A stretch of 64,000 nucleotides of DNA. Source: Caecitellus pseudoparvulus. Lineage: Eukaryota; Bigyra: Bicosoecida. Below the pieces are notes generated by a model, which was given only the letters and a program-made list of their open reading frames with translations, did no database searches and was not told where the DNA came from. Positions 31,803 to 40,992 of the stretch are shown piece by piece (position 1 is the first letter of the stretch; each line of letters begins with the position of its first letter). Position numbers and translations under genes: made by a program. The stretch spans positions 1 to 64,000 of the forward strand of contig CBFFRQ010000090.1 in NCBI GenBank assembly GCA_965644315.1, in the 5' to 3' direction.

Positions 31803-32526
31803 GGCGTGTTGGCGTCAGATTCCGCAAGTGGCCCAGGCTGATGCTTGCCGCTGTGGGGCTGTCACAGTGCGGCTGGGTGTGCGTGCTTGTTGCTGTGTGT
31901 GGTGCAATCGGGTGCAGTGTCGGTGTTGTGGAATTGGCTGGTATGCAAAAGTGTTGCTTGGTCGCATGGCCCAGCCAGTGGCATTGGAGCGGAGTTGCGT
32001 CAAATCGTGCGTTGACAACACAACAAGGTGCACGTTGCTTTCCACGCTCAGCCAAAGACACACCCCCATTTCGAGTCATGGGGCACGCCACTTGACGGTT
32101 GCAGGAGAAAATGTGTCACCCAGTTGGTTGGAGAGGCGTGTGCCAAGCCACGCTGACCTGTCTTCGTTCAACTGCAGGCCTCATGGATTCCTTCATTGGC
32201 ACCCGATTGGCGAGCGACTTCAGAGCCTTAGTGTTGGTCCACTTGGGACATGTCTCGTTGATTCCAGATGCGGTGATGCAGGGATTCTCCATCTGGTTCG
32301 GAGTAAGCGCCTACTTTCGCTTGCACAACTACTGCCATCCAATGCATCACATTCACGTCGCAGCGGCAAACCAAAAACTAGCTGCCCATGCACCACCGAG
32401 CCGCCTTCCTCACTATTTGCAGCCTCGCATTCAAGCCGCGGCAAAGGCAAGTCCAGCGTGGCATTCAAACGGCACACAGCACCACTGCCTGTGGCGCACG
32501 GGAAGTGCGACGGACGACACCGCTGC
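31803..32526. other. Intergenic region between divergent ankyrin and GCP4 genes
   Basis: The first 190 bp are the duplicated upstream region of the ankyrin gene. The rest is somewhat AT-richer than its neighbours and should contain the GCP4 promoter and 5' UTR. The frame upstream of the chosen GCP4 start is open as far as 31801, but it translates to sequence unlike the family and overlaps the duplicated promoter, so I treat it as non-coding. Confidence 0.5.
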
Positions 32527-35448
32527 ATGGAGGGCGCGCCCCTTGAAAGGACAGAGGAAGTGCTCATTGTGCTGTCTTGTGGGGGCAGCCATGCTGAGTT
32601 CCTGGCTGCGGCTGGCCCGCTGGCAGGGTCACTGCCAATGGCAGGCGAGTGTGCCGAAGCAGTGCAGGAGCTGGAGGCATTCAGCGTGGAGTTGCCTGAA
32701 ACGCCGCACGCGTGGCTGGCAGCAGTGCAGGAGGGCGTGGACAACGGCCTGCAACACTTTCGTAGGTGCCTGGAAGAGGCCCTGGCAGACTGCGCGGCTG
32801 GAGGCGGCGTGGGCGTGGCAGATGTGCGGTATTTGACAGAGTTTCACGGGCCAGCCCTCGTCCGACTGGCACGCCTGGTGCGTTCGGAGGCCGTCAGCGG
32901 CACAGGCTGCACTGTGGGCTCCATCTGTGACGCCTTTAGCGAGGCGGGGGACAGTCTTCTGGAGCCCTTCCACACATACACTTCTCTGGTGAATGTGGCG
33001 CTGCAGTGTGCCTTGCTGGGCCACATGGGCGCGTGGGTGGCGCACGGCATGCTGCTGGGGCCCGCTGGAGACGCGACCTTCTTCATTCAGGACACGTGGG
33101 AGGCACATGCCGGGGCGGTGGGGGGTGCCACGCCTCACGCCGAGTGGCAACAGCGATTTCAAATCGCGCCCGGCGCCCTGCCCCTCTCCCTCCTCTCCCT
33201 GCGCCAGGCCCAGCTGACGCTGGATCTGGGCAAGTTCACACGCCTACTGACGGGGGGGGACACGGGGGACCTCATCGCCAAGGCTGCCGCGGTGGGGGGA
33301 CGGCAGGACCAGGTGCGCCTGTCGGTCGCGGCACAGCGGTCCATCGGGGCAGTGTTCACAGCCCTGCAGGCGGCTTGTCGTGCCAGGGGCGTGTGGGACG
33401 GCACCTCCCTCAGTGTCGCCTTGGACAAGGTGCATGCCGTGCTGCAGAAGTACCTGTGGGCAAGCATGGTGCATGGTGCCCACTTGGGGCGGCACCTGGT
33501 GGCGCTGCGAAATGTTGCGCTGTTAGGTCGCGGGGAGCTGTTTCGGCACTTTCTGGACATGGCAGCGCCTCTGCTGGGCCACCTCGAAGCGGTGCTGGGG
33601 CGTACGCCCGCCTCGCCTGCCGCGGCACGCGCCCCAGCAGCTTGTGCCGCGAGTCACAAGAACACTGGGGCCTTGGTGGCGTTGCAGGGGCACTTGAACG
33701 CAGGGCCGTGGGCGGCTGCGGTGCTGACGTCAGAGGCGGCCCATGACCCGACCTTAGCTCGCGTGGCGTGGCAGCTGAGGCCGCCCCGTCTGGACTGTGT
33801 TCTGGATGTGGCGCTTGCAGGGTATGGGCGGGAGCCGCCCCCCCCCTCTGCCACCACGCGTGCGAGTCGGGCCCACGAGGCTGCCCTCGCCACCCACAGC
33901 CGTGTCACGGGGTGTGTTGCAGTGCAGGGACAGGCGGCAGTGGGGACGGGTGGGGCCACCCTCCCCGCCCCAGCCGACGTGCCCAGTGCTGTGTGGCTGC
34001 GCTGGCCGCAGCGTGTGCGAGGGGGGTTCATTGCCGCCGTGACTGCCGTAGTGAGTGCACCTGAGGGGGAGGATGAGGGGGGGGGAGAAGGGTGCGGCCT
34101 CCCCCCCTCAGGCACGCTGTGCCTGCTGCTGCAGGGGGATGCGCGGGGGACGAGTGTTCCGCTCGGAACAGGCCGATCTGACGACCTGCCTCTCACAGAC
34201 TTCCTTATGGTGGAAGTGGGCCCACTGAGGGGGGGGGTGCAGGGGGGGGCTGCGTGCGGGCGAGTTGTGAGCGGCGGCCAGGGGCGACCGCTGGAGCACT
34301 TGGCTGGCCTTGCCTGGCGGGAGGAGGGGGGGGGACAGGCCGCCCCCTCCCTAGACACCCCCTTTACCGTGCAAGTGGAGTACAGTGCGCCCTCTGCCAC
34401 TCGGCCGGGGGCGCTGGCTGTGTCGTTGCTGGGTGAGGGGGACACCACGCCAGTGGTGGTGGGCACCTGTGCCTTGGACATGCCGGAACACGTGACTCTC
34501 ACAGGCGTGCACGGAACAGCGACGTTTGGCGTCGTGAGTGACGGGCAGGACCAGCGTGTTCGTGTTCAACGAGTGTTCTGGGCCGACCAGGGCGCCGTCC
34601 TGTCCCAAGCCACCCAGTGCCTCCACCTGCAGTACACGCTGCCCTGGCCAGCCCACCTCGTCATCCCACCTGCCGCCCTGACACAGTACAGCAACCTGTG
34701 CGCCTTCATGCTGTCTGGGGCCCGGGCCGGCCACGCCCTGCACGCTGCCTGGCAGCACTTGAAGCAGGTGAAGGCCGCCTGCGGCTCCCGTACCCTGGCC
34801 CTCACCCGGCAGCAGTCTCGAGGGGTGCAGGGCGCCTGGCTCCTCCTCGCCCGCGCCAAGCACACACTCTCCACGCTGCAGTACCACCTGCTCGTGGACA
34901 GCGTGGACGCTCTCTTCCCCCTCCTTCTCAACCGCACAGCTGCTGCCAGCAGCCTGCTGGCGCTGAACCAGGCTCACGCTGACTTCCAGCGGCAGCTATT
35001 GGAGCGCACGCTGCTCGCCAGCTCTGCAGCGGCACGGTGTGTTCTGCATGTGTTCCGGTTCATCCTGGAGCTGGGTTCCTGGGTCACCAGCCTGCACGTG
35101 CCAGCGCCCCCACCGCGGGTGTACAAGGGGCGCACCCGCAGGGGACGAGGGCGCCAGCCCCCCCCCGCCACTGGCGCCACCCCCCGCGCTGCCGAGCCTG
35201 GGACGCTGGCCCACGAGCTGGGGACGCAGACGGGGCAGGGGCGTCTGTCCTCCCTCAGCGCATCTCTGCGGCGGGAGGTGGAGTTCCTGTTCCGGCTCGA
35301 GCTAGCGGTGGCCAGTCGAGGGGGCGGGGGAGGGGGGGGCCGCGGCTCTGCCCTGCACGATGCCCACGCCGGCCTGGCCCTGCGCCTGAATTGGAACGAC
35401 TTCTTCACCTCTCCCATCGCTGCCAAGCCCATCCTGGCAGGGTCATGA
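32527..35448 (+). CDS. TUBGCP4: Gamma-tubulin complex component, GCP4-like
   Basis: From ATG 32527 a single exon encodes 973 residues. The N-terminus EEVLIVLSCGGSHAEF corresponds to HELLLALSGYPGSIF of human GCP4. The Spc97/Spc98 (GRIP1) pattern follows: VRYLTEFHGPALVRLARLV, LGHMGAWVAHGMLLG and ALLGRGELFRHFLDMAAPLL (human LLGRGELFQAFIDTA). The C-terminal GRIP2 region includes YSNLCAFMLSGARAGHALHAAW and YLLVDSVDALFP-like helices, and the end LALRLNWNDFF matches LVMRLDFNKYF. GCP4 is a structural part of the gamma-tubulin ring complex that nucleates microtubules. Human GCP4 is 667 residues. The extra 300 come mainly from a Gly/Pro/Val-rich insertion (about 33830-34560), where the GRIP1-GRIP2 junction lies, partly encoded by G/C-run hairpins. 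The stop codon overlaps that of the convergent gene. Confidence 0.9.
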   Translation: MEGAPLERTEEVLIVLSCGGSHAEFLAAAGPLAGSLPMAGECAEAVQELEAFSVELPETPHAWLAAVQEGVDNGLQHFRRCLEEALADCAAGGGVGVADVRYLTEFHGPALVRLARLVRSEAVSGTGCTVGSICDAFSEAGDSLLEPFHTYTSLVNVALQCALLGHMGAWVAHGMLLGPAGDATFFIQDTWEAHAGAVGGATPHAEWQQRFQIAPGALPLSLLSLRQAQLTLDLGKFTRLLTGGDTGDLIAKAAAVGGRQDQVRLSVAAQRSIGAVFTALQAACRARGVWDGTSLSVALDKVHAVLQKYLWASMVHGAHLGRHLVALRNVALLGRGELFRHFLDMAAPLLGHLEAVLGRTPASPAAARAPAACAASHKNTGALVALQGHLNAGPWAAAVLTSEAAHDPTLARVAWQLRPPRLDCVLDVALAGYGREPPPPSATTRASRAHEAALATHSRVTGCVAVQGQAAVGTGGATLPAPADVPSAVWLRWPQRVRGGFIAAVTAVVSAPEGEDEGGGEGCGLPPSGTLCLLLQGDARGTSVPLGTGRSDDLPLTDFLMVEVGPLRGGVQGGAACGRVVSGGQGRPLEHLAGLAWREEGGGQAAPSLDTPFTVQVEYSAPSATRPGALAVSLLGEGDTTPVVVGTCALDMPEHVTLTGVHGTATFGVVSDGQDQRVRVQRVFWADQGAVLSQATQCLHLQYTLPWPAHLVIPPAALTQYSNLCAFMLSGARAGHALHAAWQHLKQVKAACGSRTLALTRQQSRGVQGAWLLLARAKHTLSTLQYHLLVDSVDALFPLLLNRTAAASSLLALNQAHADFQRQLLERTLLASSAAARCVLHVFRFILELGSWVTSLHVPAPPPRVYKGRTRRGRGRQPPPATGATPRAAEPGTLAHELGTQTGQGRLSSLSASLRREVEFLFRLELAVASRGGGGGGGRGSALHDAHAGLALRLNWNDFFTSPIAAKPILAGS

Positions 35449-36934
35449 ACCCCCGACGCCAGCTGCCAGGGAAGGGGGTGGGTCCTCCGACCCCCCTCCC
35501 TGCCGAGCCGCCTCTGCTGTGGACCCAGGCACCCGTCCCTCGCCCTCAGGGTGCTGTTTGGCCAGTGCTGCCGCCAGCATGGCTGCCTTGTCCTTCTCAG
35601 CACCGCCACCCTTGGCGCTCCCCTTGCCAGCGGCAGCCTTGTCGACTGGGGCGGAGGACCAGGTGCCCCCCCACATCTGCACCACTGTGCTCACTGCTCG
35701 AGGCGGCATCTGCACCAAGTTCACAGCCAGAGCCAGCCACGCTGGGTGATCTATTGGGGTGGCCGCTGCCCCATCCCCTGCGCCACTTGGCCAGGGGGCG
35801 TCCACTAGGTCTGGAGGGGGGGCTGACCCCCCCTCCGCCGCTGCCACCGCCGCTCCGGGGGGTGCAGGGTCGCCCACCCCTCCCTCAGCCCCCCCTCCTT
35901 GGCCTGCCGCCGCCGGCCCCTCCTCCCCCTCGTCCTCCTCTGCAGGGGGGGGTACGGTGGGGTCCTCCCCGCCACCCCGCTCCGCCTCTCCCCGCCGCAG
36001 ACGGAGTCTGGCCAGGCGAGCCGCACGGCGCACACCACCCACAGCCTGTGCGCTCTGCTGCAGCACCTGCTGCAGGAAGGCGCCACTGGCGATGTGGGCG
36101 CAGTGCTCCGCCAAGTGCACATTCCCGTGGCGCCGCGCCACCACCTCTGGCGAGTCCCCATACGCGTCTAGGAGGGAGAAGCAGGCCCCAGACAAGGCCA
36201 GCGCACTGGCCACTTGCTTGGCTACGGCCACGGGGGAGTACCCAGGGGGGGGCGCCTGCACCCCTCCACCACCTGCCGTGGCAGGCACGCCTCCGCCAGA
36301 TGCAGCCAGGACGTGGGCGGGAGTCACACCTTCCCTGTCTTGCGAATTCACACATGCACCCCCAGCAATGAGCAGGGACACCATCTCAGGACTGACAGTG
36401 CCAGCGGCGGACGTCGCGCAGGCAGCGTGCAGGGGAGTGCGGTGGCGGAAGGCTTCCTGTGCGTTTGCGTTGGCCCCCGCCACGAGCAACTGCAGCGCGA
36501 TGCCAGTATCCTGCCGCTTCACGGCAATGTGCAGGGGTGTGGCGCCATTGGAAGCTGCACAGTTTGGCTCAATGCCTGGCTGCCGCAGCAGCGCGGCAAC
36601 CATGTCAGCTGCTTGGGCGTCAGCGGCCAGGTGCAGCGCCGTTTCGCCGCGCTGCGTTTCGGCGGCATTGACCTCCACCCCAGGGCACTGCAGAACTAAG
36701 TGCAACAGCGTCTTGTCTTGGACGTCGCAAGCAATGTGCAGCATGCGCCAGCCCCCGATGGCGTCTGCGGCCGGGAGGGTGGTGCAGGGCCAGTGGCGCT
36801 TGTGCTGCCGACAGTCTGCCCCTCTTCGACGCACCATTGACACAGGCTGGGGACTGGGTGAGCGCTTTTTTCACAGCAGCATATCGCTTTTGACGGGCCT
36901 GCAGCACCACAGAATGCGTGTGGGCTGCAGCCAT
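35443..36934 (-). CDS. Ankyrin-repeat protein with disordered C-terminus
   Basis: Two exons flank a 70-nt intron at 36765-36834 (GTGCGT donor, GCCGCAG acceptor), with the start at ATG 36934. The N-terminal half has canonical ankyrin repeats: GWRMLHIACDVQDKTLLHLVL, GETALHLAADAQAADMVAALL, GATPLHIAVKRQDTGIALQLL, RTPLHAACATSA followed by MVSLLIAGGACVNSQD, and GVTPAHVLAA. A helix with basic residues follows (AARLARLRLRRGE), then Gly/Pro/Glu-rich disorder and a final helix (DKAAMLAAALAKQHPEG). It is presumably a protein-interaction scaffold. Its stop codon and that of GCP4 together form the palindrome TCATGA, so the coding regions overlap by 6 bp. Confidence 0.8.
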
Positions 36935-37111
36935 GCTGCGCTGTCGCGCTTGCGTCTGTGCAGGTGCACTGCACTTCCCGGATTCCGTGCGCCACCACGC
37001 CGGTTGCTGAGCCACGCAGGGCTATGGCGGTGCACAAAGCACCTGAATGGACGAGGAACTATTCACAGGCTTGTATTCTGCGTTGCATTCTGCTGGCAGT
37101 GCGTGAAAGCA

Positions 37112-40100
37112 CTACAGCCGTGACGTCTTGGACATGCGCACTTTTTGCCCAGATGGCTTGACCCGCCTGCGTTGCTTCGCGGCAGCTGACGTCATGGTGC
37201 GCGCCAGGGTGCGCCGGGATCGGGCCTTGCCCTGCTGTGCCTTTTCGTCTGGAGGTGAGTGGGAAGTCGGCCCCACCAGAGTATTCAGCACTCGGGCTGA
37301 GGAGGCCACTGTGTCTGCCAGGACACTGCGTGACATGCGCACGCGCCCGTCGCCGCCCCCGCGCCTGCGCCCCCCTCTGGAGCCAGCCCGTGACCGCGAG
37401 CCTGAGCCAGAGCGAGTGCTGACACTCCGGGGGCGCAGACCTGGTGCTGCTGGCGCACTGCCCATGACTCGCTTCATGATGCCTTTCAGGCGAGCCTCTA
37501 CGCTACCGTGGCCGCCGCCTGCACGGGCTGGCGCCCTGCCCACTCCTCGGGACCGGGCACGGCCTGTGCTGCCAGAGCGAGCGGAGCGTGTTCGGGACGA
37601 TGCCCTGGAGGACGCGCTCCTGCCCCTGCTCGCTGAGCGGCTTCGACTGGCCGCACGGGACGCCGCCCGCCGACGCCGCCGACCACTGCGACTGCGACTG
37701 CGACTGCGACGCCGCCGACGACGCCGACGACGCGGCAGGATGTAGTCGGAGTCACTGTCAGAGTCATCAGACGTCTCGCCGGCGATGGAGGCGGCCGCGG
37801 CACCTGCTGGCATGGCGCCGTGCACGGGTGGTCGCAGCATGTGTCGTGGAGCTCCCCGCACACCCCCCTCATCGCCACTGCCCCACGCACCCACAGCCGC
37901 ATCCCGGCTCACCCCGGCAAGGCTGCCACCGGGCCCGATCAAGCCCAGCAAGCGGCTCGAGCCATCGAACGCTGCCTGTGCCGTGCGGGGCCGGTTCCAG
38001 CCAGAGTCAGACTCGGCATCGGATGGGGCGGCCGATCTGACCCCCCCTCCCCCTCCGGCCCGTGGGGGGCTCACCTCCAGCTCACGCCTATGCGAGCGCT
38101 GTGGTGTGCTGGATCTGCCTGCCCGTCTCATGTCACTGTCCACGTCGCTGTCCCCGCTAGGAGGGGATGGGGAGGGGGGGGATACTTGGAAAAACTCACT
38201 CTCTCGGGTCGTGCCTGGAGCGGGAGTGCGACGTGCCGTCTCCCCCTCCCCGTGCCGACGTGCCGTCCCTGCCCTGTACACCGCCCCTTCCCTCCCGCTC
38301 TCCCTGCTCGATCCGCCTGAACTGTGTCTGCCACTGCCACTGGTGCTGCGCTGAGGATGTTGCTGCCGCTGTGGCGTGCCGCGGGATCGGCGAGTGGCGG
38401 CGCCGACGAGGCCTGCCTCGGCGTCTGCGACCAGGGTCAGCGCTCGCCGCGTCATGTCCCGCTCCTGCTCCAGCTCTTGCCGCAGCTCCGCACACTCCTC
38501 TGCCGCAGACTGCAGAGCTGCCTCCTGGTTGCTCACGGTGGTTCGCAGGGTTTCCAACTGGGAGGCCAGCTCGCTCGAGCCACTGGAGCGGGCCTGCAAG
38601 TCAGCGGTGAGGCCCGCAACCTGCGCCAGTGCGTCGCTCTTCGCGCGCTCGGTGTCTGCGACCTGGGCCTGGGTCGACGCGACCTCCGCCTTCGCCGCCT
38701 TGAGCTCTGCCGACACCTGTCGCAGGGAGGCCTTGGTCGCCCGCAGCGACTTGCGCAGGGAAAGCGTCTCGGCCTCTCCCTCTGCCTCAATGGCATCCAG
38801 GTCTTGCCGTGCGTCCTCCAGCTCGCACTGTGCGACCTGCGCCGCGCGTCGAGCCGCGACCAGCTCGGCAGCAGCAGTGGAGGCTGCCAGCGCGAGGTGG
38901 GGCAGTGCCGCAGGGAGGGGCGCCTTGCACCACCACTTGTCTGCCAAGATGTCCACGGCAGGTACCGGTGCACAGCCAGAACACGCGCCTGCACACAGCG
39001 CCACGGCTGCCTCGGAGCCCCCCTCACCCTGGGCGTGCGTCGGCACCAGACCCGTGGCCCGGCCCACCTCCACATCTGCCACCAGGAGTCGTTCCTTCCA
39101 CTGGCCCAACTCGCCCAGCCGTGCCTCGGCAGCGGCCAGTCTGCGCTCCAGGTCCTCTGCCTCCTTCGTGGCGGCTTCTGCGATGGCGTGTGCCTCAGAC
39201 AGTGCCGCGTCGTGGGCAGCGTTGGAGGAGGTGCAGGCACGCTGCGCGGCTGTCCGCGCTAGCCCGCTGACGATGCTGCGCACCGCCTGGTACATGGGCA
39301 GGTGCTGCAGACTGTCCAGGCCCTCCAGCAGGCCTGCGCAGTCAGCCTCCTCCTGATGCTGCTGCCTGGGCAGTGGAGCTGCTTGCCACAGGGCCTGTCC
39401 CGGCACTAGCCCAGCGGCCGCTTGCAGGCCGCGTTCGAGGCGCCGGTACTGCTTCAGGTCTTCCTCGGCACGCCCCCAGCGCCGCTCCTCCCGCGCACGG
39501 GCCGCTTCAGCGGTGGCAGCTGCGCTGCGGGCCTGAGCAGCCTCGGCCACAGCGGCGCGCTGCTCTTCCTGGCACTGCGCCAAGGAGCTGCGCAGCTCAG
39601 CCTGCTGGGCGCTCAGCTCTGCAATGCGGTCCTGCAACATGGGGATTTCAGACAGCTTGTGCTGCTGGGTGTCCACTTGCCGCTGGGAGGCCTGCTGTGC
39701 GCTGCGTGCAGCCTCCGCCTCTTGCTGTGACTCCGCCAGTGCCGCTTGCAACCGCTGCACGTCACTTTTCGCCGAGGCCAGTGCAGCCCTCAGCTCGGGC
39801 ATGTCGGCAACAGTGCTCTCCAGGCGAGTCACTTTTTCCTTGGCATCGGCTGTGAACCCCAGCAACGCAGAGCGCTCCTCGCGCAGAGTTTTGACTTCCG
39901 CCTGCAACGCAGCGAACGGCGCCAGCTGCTCCCGCAGCGATGCCACCTGCTGCCGGGCCGCATCCCGCTCTTGTCTGGCCTTCGAAGCAGCAGTCTTCGC
40001 GGCAGAGAGTGCTGCAGCTGCATCGCCTGCCGCGCCTGCTGCTGCAGACTGCTCGGCAGCCCGCTCGGACAGCCGCTTGCGCAGCATGTCGTTGGCAGAC

Positions 40101-40357
40101 TTCAGCGCCGCCATGTCGCCCGCATCTTTGTCGGCCTGCGCCTTGTACGCTTCCAGTTCAGCCGCCAGGGCTGCCACACGCCGGTGCTGGGGGTCAGCGG
40201 GGCCTGCAGCGTCGCTGGCCGCTTGGTGCCGCCCTGCGGAACTTGCGCTCACGCCAGAAGCACGCTGCTCTGCGCCAACGGCAGCCACTGCCCCCCGACT
40301 GCTGGACGCATCCTGCACACAGATAGAAGACAAGGGGTAATATGAAACAATTGCCAT
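37112..40357 (-). CDS. Coiled-coil protein with Arg/Ser-rich C-terminus
   Basis: From ATG 40357 the protein is 1,081 residues. About residues 60-630 form long coiled coils (for example VAALAAELEAYKAQADKDAG, KEKVTRLESTVADM and CEELRQELEQERDMTRRAL-like heptads). A linker of Ser/Gly/Arg follows, then a striking basic region with a long Arg run and SRSRSRSGRRRRR and SRSASRGRS repeats, like SR splicing proteins. The end (TSAAAKQRRRVKPSGQKVRM) is also basic. This is an unusual pairing: coiled-coil dimerisation plus an RS-like tail that may bind RNA, microtubules or phosphorylation-dependent partners. No RRM is visible. The function is not recognised. The start is chosen because upstream frame has no other ATG nearby. 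Confidence 0.75.
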   Translation of the reverse strand: MAIVSYYPLSSICVQDASSSRGAVAAVGAEQRASGVSASSAGRHQAASDAAGPADPQHRRVAALAAELEAYKAQADKDAGDMAALKSANDMLRKRLSERAAEQSAAAGAAGDAAAALSAAKTAASKARQERDAARQQVASLREQLAPFAALQAEVKTLREERSALLGFTADAKEKVTRLESTVADMPELRAALASAKSDVQRLQAALAESQQEAEAARSAQQASQRQVDTQQHKLSEIPMLQDRIAELSAQQAELRSSLAQCQEEQRAAVAEAAQARSAAATAEAARAREERRWGRAEEDLKQYRRLERGLQAAAGLVPGQALWQAAPLPRQQHQEEADCAGLLEGLDSLQHLPMYQAVRSIVSGLARTAAQRACTSSNAAHDAALSEAHAIAEAATKEAEDLERRLAAAEARLGELGQWKERLLVADVEVGRATGLVPTHAQGEGGSEAAVALCAGACSGCAPVPAVDILADKWWCKAPLPAALPHLALAASTAAAELVAARRAAQVAQCELEDARQDLDAIEAEGEAETLSLRKSLRATKASLRQVSAELKAAKAEVASTQAQVADTERAKSDALAQVAGLTADLQARSSGSSELASQLETLRTTVSNQEAALQSAAEECAELRQELEQERDMTRRALTLVADAEAGLVGAATRRSRGTPQRQQHPQRSTSGSGRHSSGGSSRESGREGAVYRAGTARRHGEGETARRTPAPGTTRESEFFQVSPPSPSPPSGDSDVDSDMRRAGRSSTPQRSHRRELEVSPPRAGGGGGVRSAAPSDAESDSGWNRPRTAQAAFDGSSRLLGLIGPGGSLAGVSRDAAVGAWGSGDEGGVRGAPRHMLRPPVHGAMPAGAAAASIAGETSDDSDSDSDYILPRRRRRRRRRSRSRSRSGRRRRRAASRAASRSRSASRGRSASSRASSRTRSARSGSTGRARSRGVGRAPARAGGGHGSVEARLKGIMKRVMGSAPAAPGLRPRSVSTRSGSGSRSRAGSRGGRRRGGGDGRVRMSRSVLADTVASSARVLNTLVGPTSHSPPDEKAQQGKARSRRTLARTMTSAAAKQRRRVKPSGQKVRMSKTSRL

Positions 40358-40992
40358 GGGTTCACGGACTGGGGGTTGCCTCGAGGCGGCAGCAGGGCGA
40401 GACACTCAGCGTGTGCCGTTGGCACTCACGCCTCCAACGGGCGTCTGTCGCCGGCGCACACCGTGGCGTGCCGGGCCCGGCCTCGACCTCGTCTTCACGC
40501 CATCTGGCTCATTTCGAATCAAACTCTGCAGAACACTCCGGTTTCGCCGCAATGCCGCGTGCAGCGGCCTGGCGGCCTTGGCTGCAGCAGCCTCCATGCC
40601 GAGTTTCGCCTTCAAACCCTGTGCGCCAGATGGGCGGCATGCAGCGACGAGCTCCTTCGTTGCCACAGCGGGTAGACACAGCGCGAAAAAGGCAGACACA
40701 GCGGCTCGACAGCCACAGTCTGGCCTCGAAGAGTGACAGGACTTTGCGCCGGCATGTTGATTGTAGGCTGTCGTTGGCCTTCCACCCAACACATGCGCAT
40801 TGCAATGGACTGCGCACTCAGCCCAATCAGTCAAAAGTCCAGACACTGTTGTCACGAAGTTGACACGCTTGCAGCCATGTACTCTGTGTTCGTTCAGGCG
40901 TGCCTGTGACAACGTCCCTCACACCTGGCGTTTCGTTGGCGTTGAGCACGTAACGCCAACGCTCTGCTTGCCCACGTCTCCTGTCTGCCCCA
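40358..40992. promoter_or_regulatory. Bidirectional intergenic region
   Basis: This 635-bp region separates divergent coiled-coil genes. It is moderately AT-richer than its flanks. Close to the plus-strand ATG is the pair GCGTTTCGTTGGCGTT and ACGTAACGCCAACG (40926-40960), an imperfect inverted repeat of the GGCGTT core. This is a candidate regulatory site only. Open frames here are unsupported. Confidence 0.4.

Larger units (their letters stand above)
29365..31989. repeat. Tandem duplication of an ankyrin gene with its promoter
   Basis: Two head-to-tail copies, about 29365-30587 and 30664-31989, share near-identical ends. These include the 3' coding ends, the 5' coding ends and about 190 bp of upstream DNA (for example TGGTATGCAAAAGTGTTGCT in both). 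The central ankyrin-coding part is clearly diverged and differs by one repeat unit (111 bp). Confidence 0.8.

Noticed and set aside
31801-32526. N-terminal extension of the GCP4 frame to 31801
   Set aside because: The extension overlaps the duplicated ankyrin promoter, has no similarity to the family, and GCP4 similarity begins right after ATG 32527.
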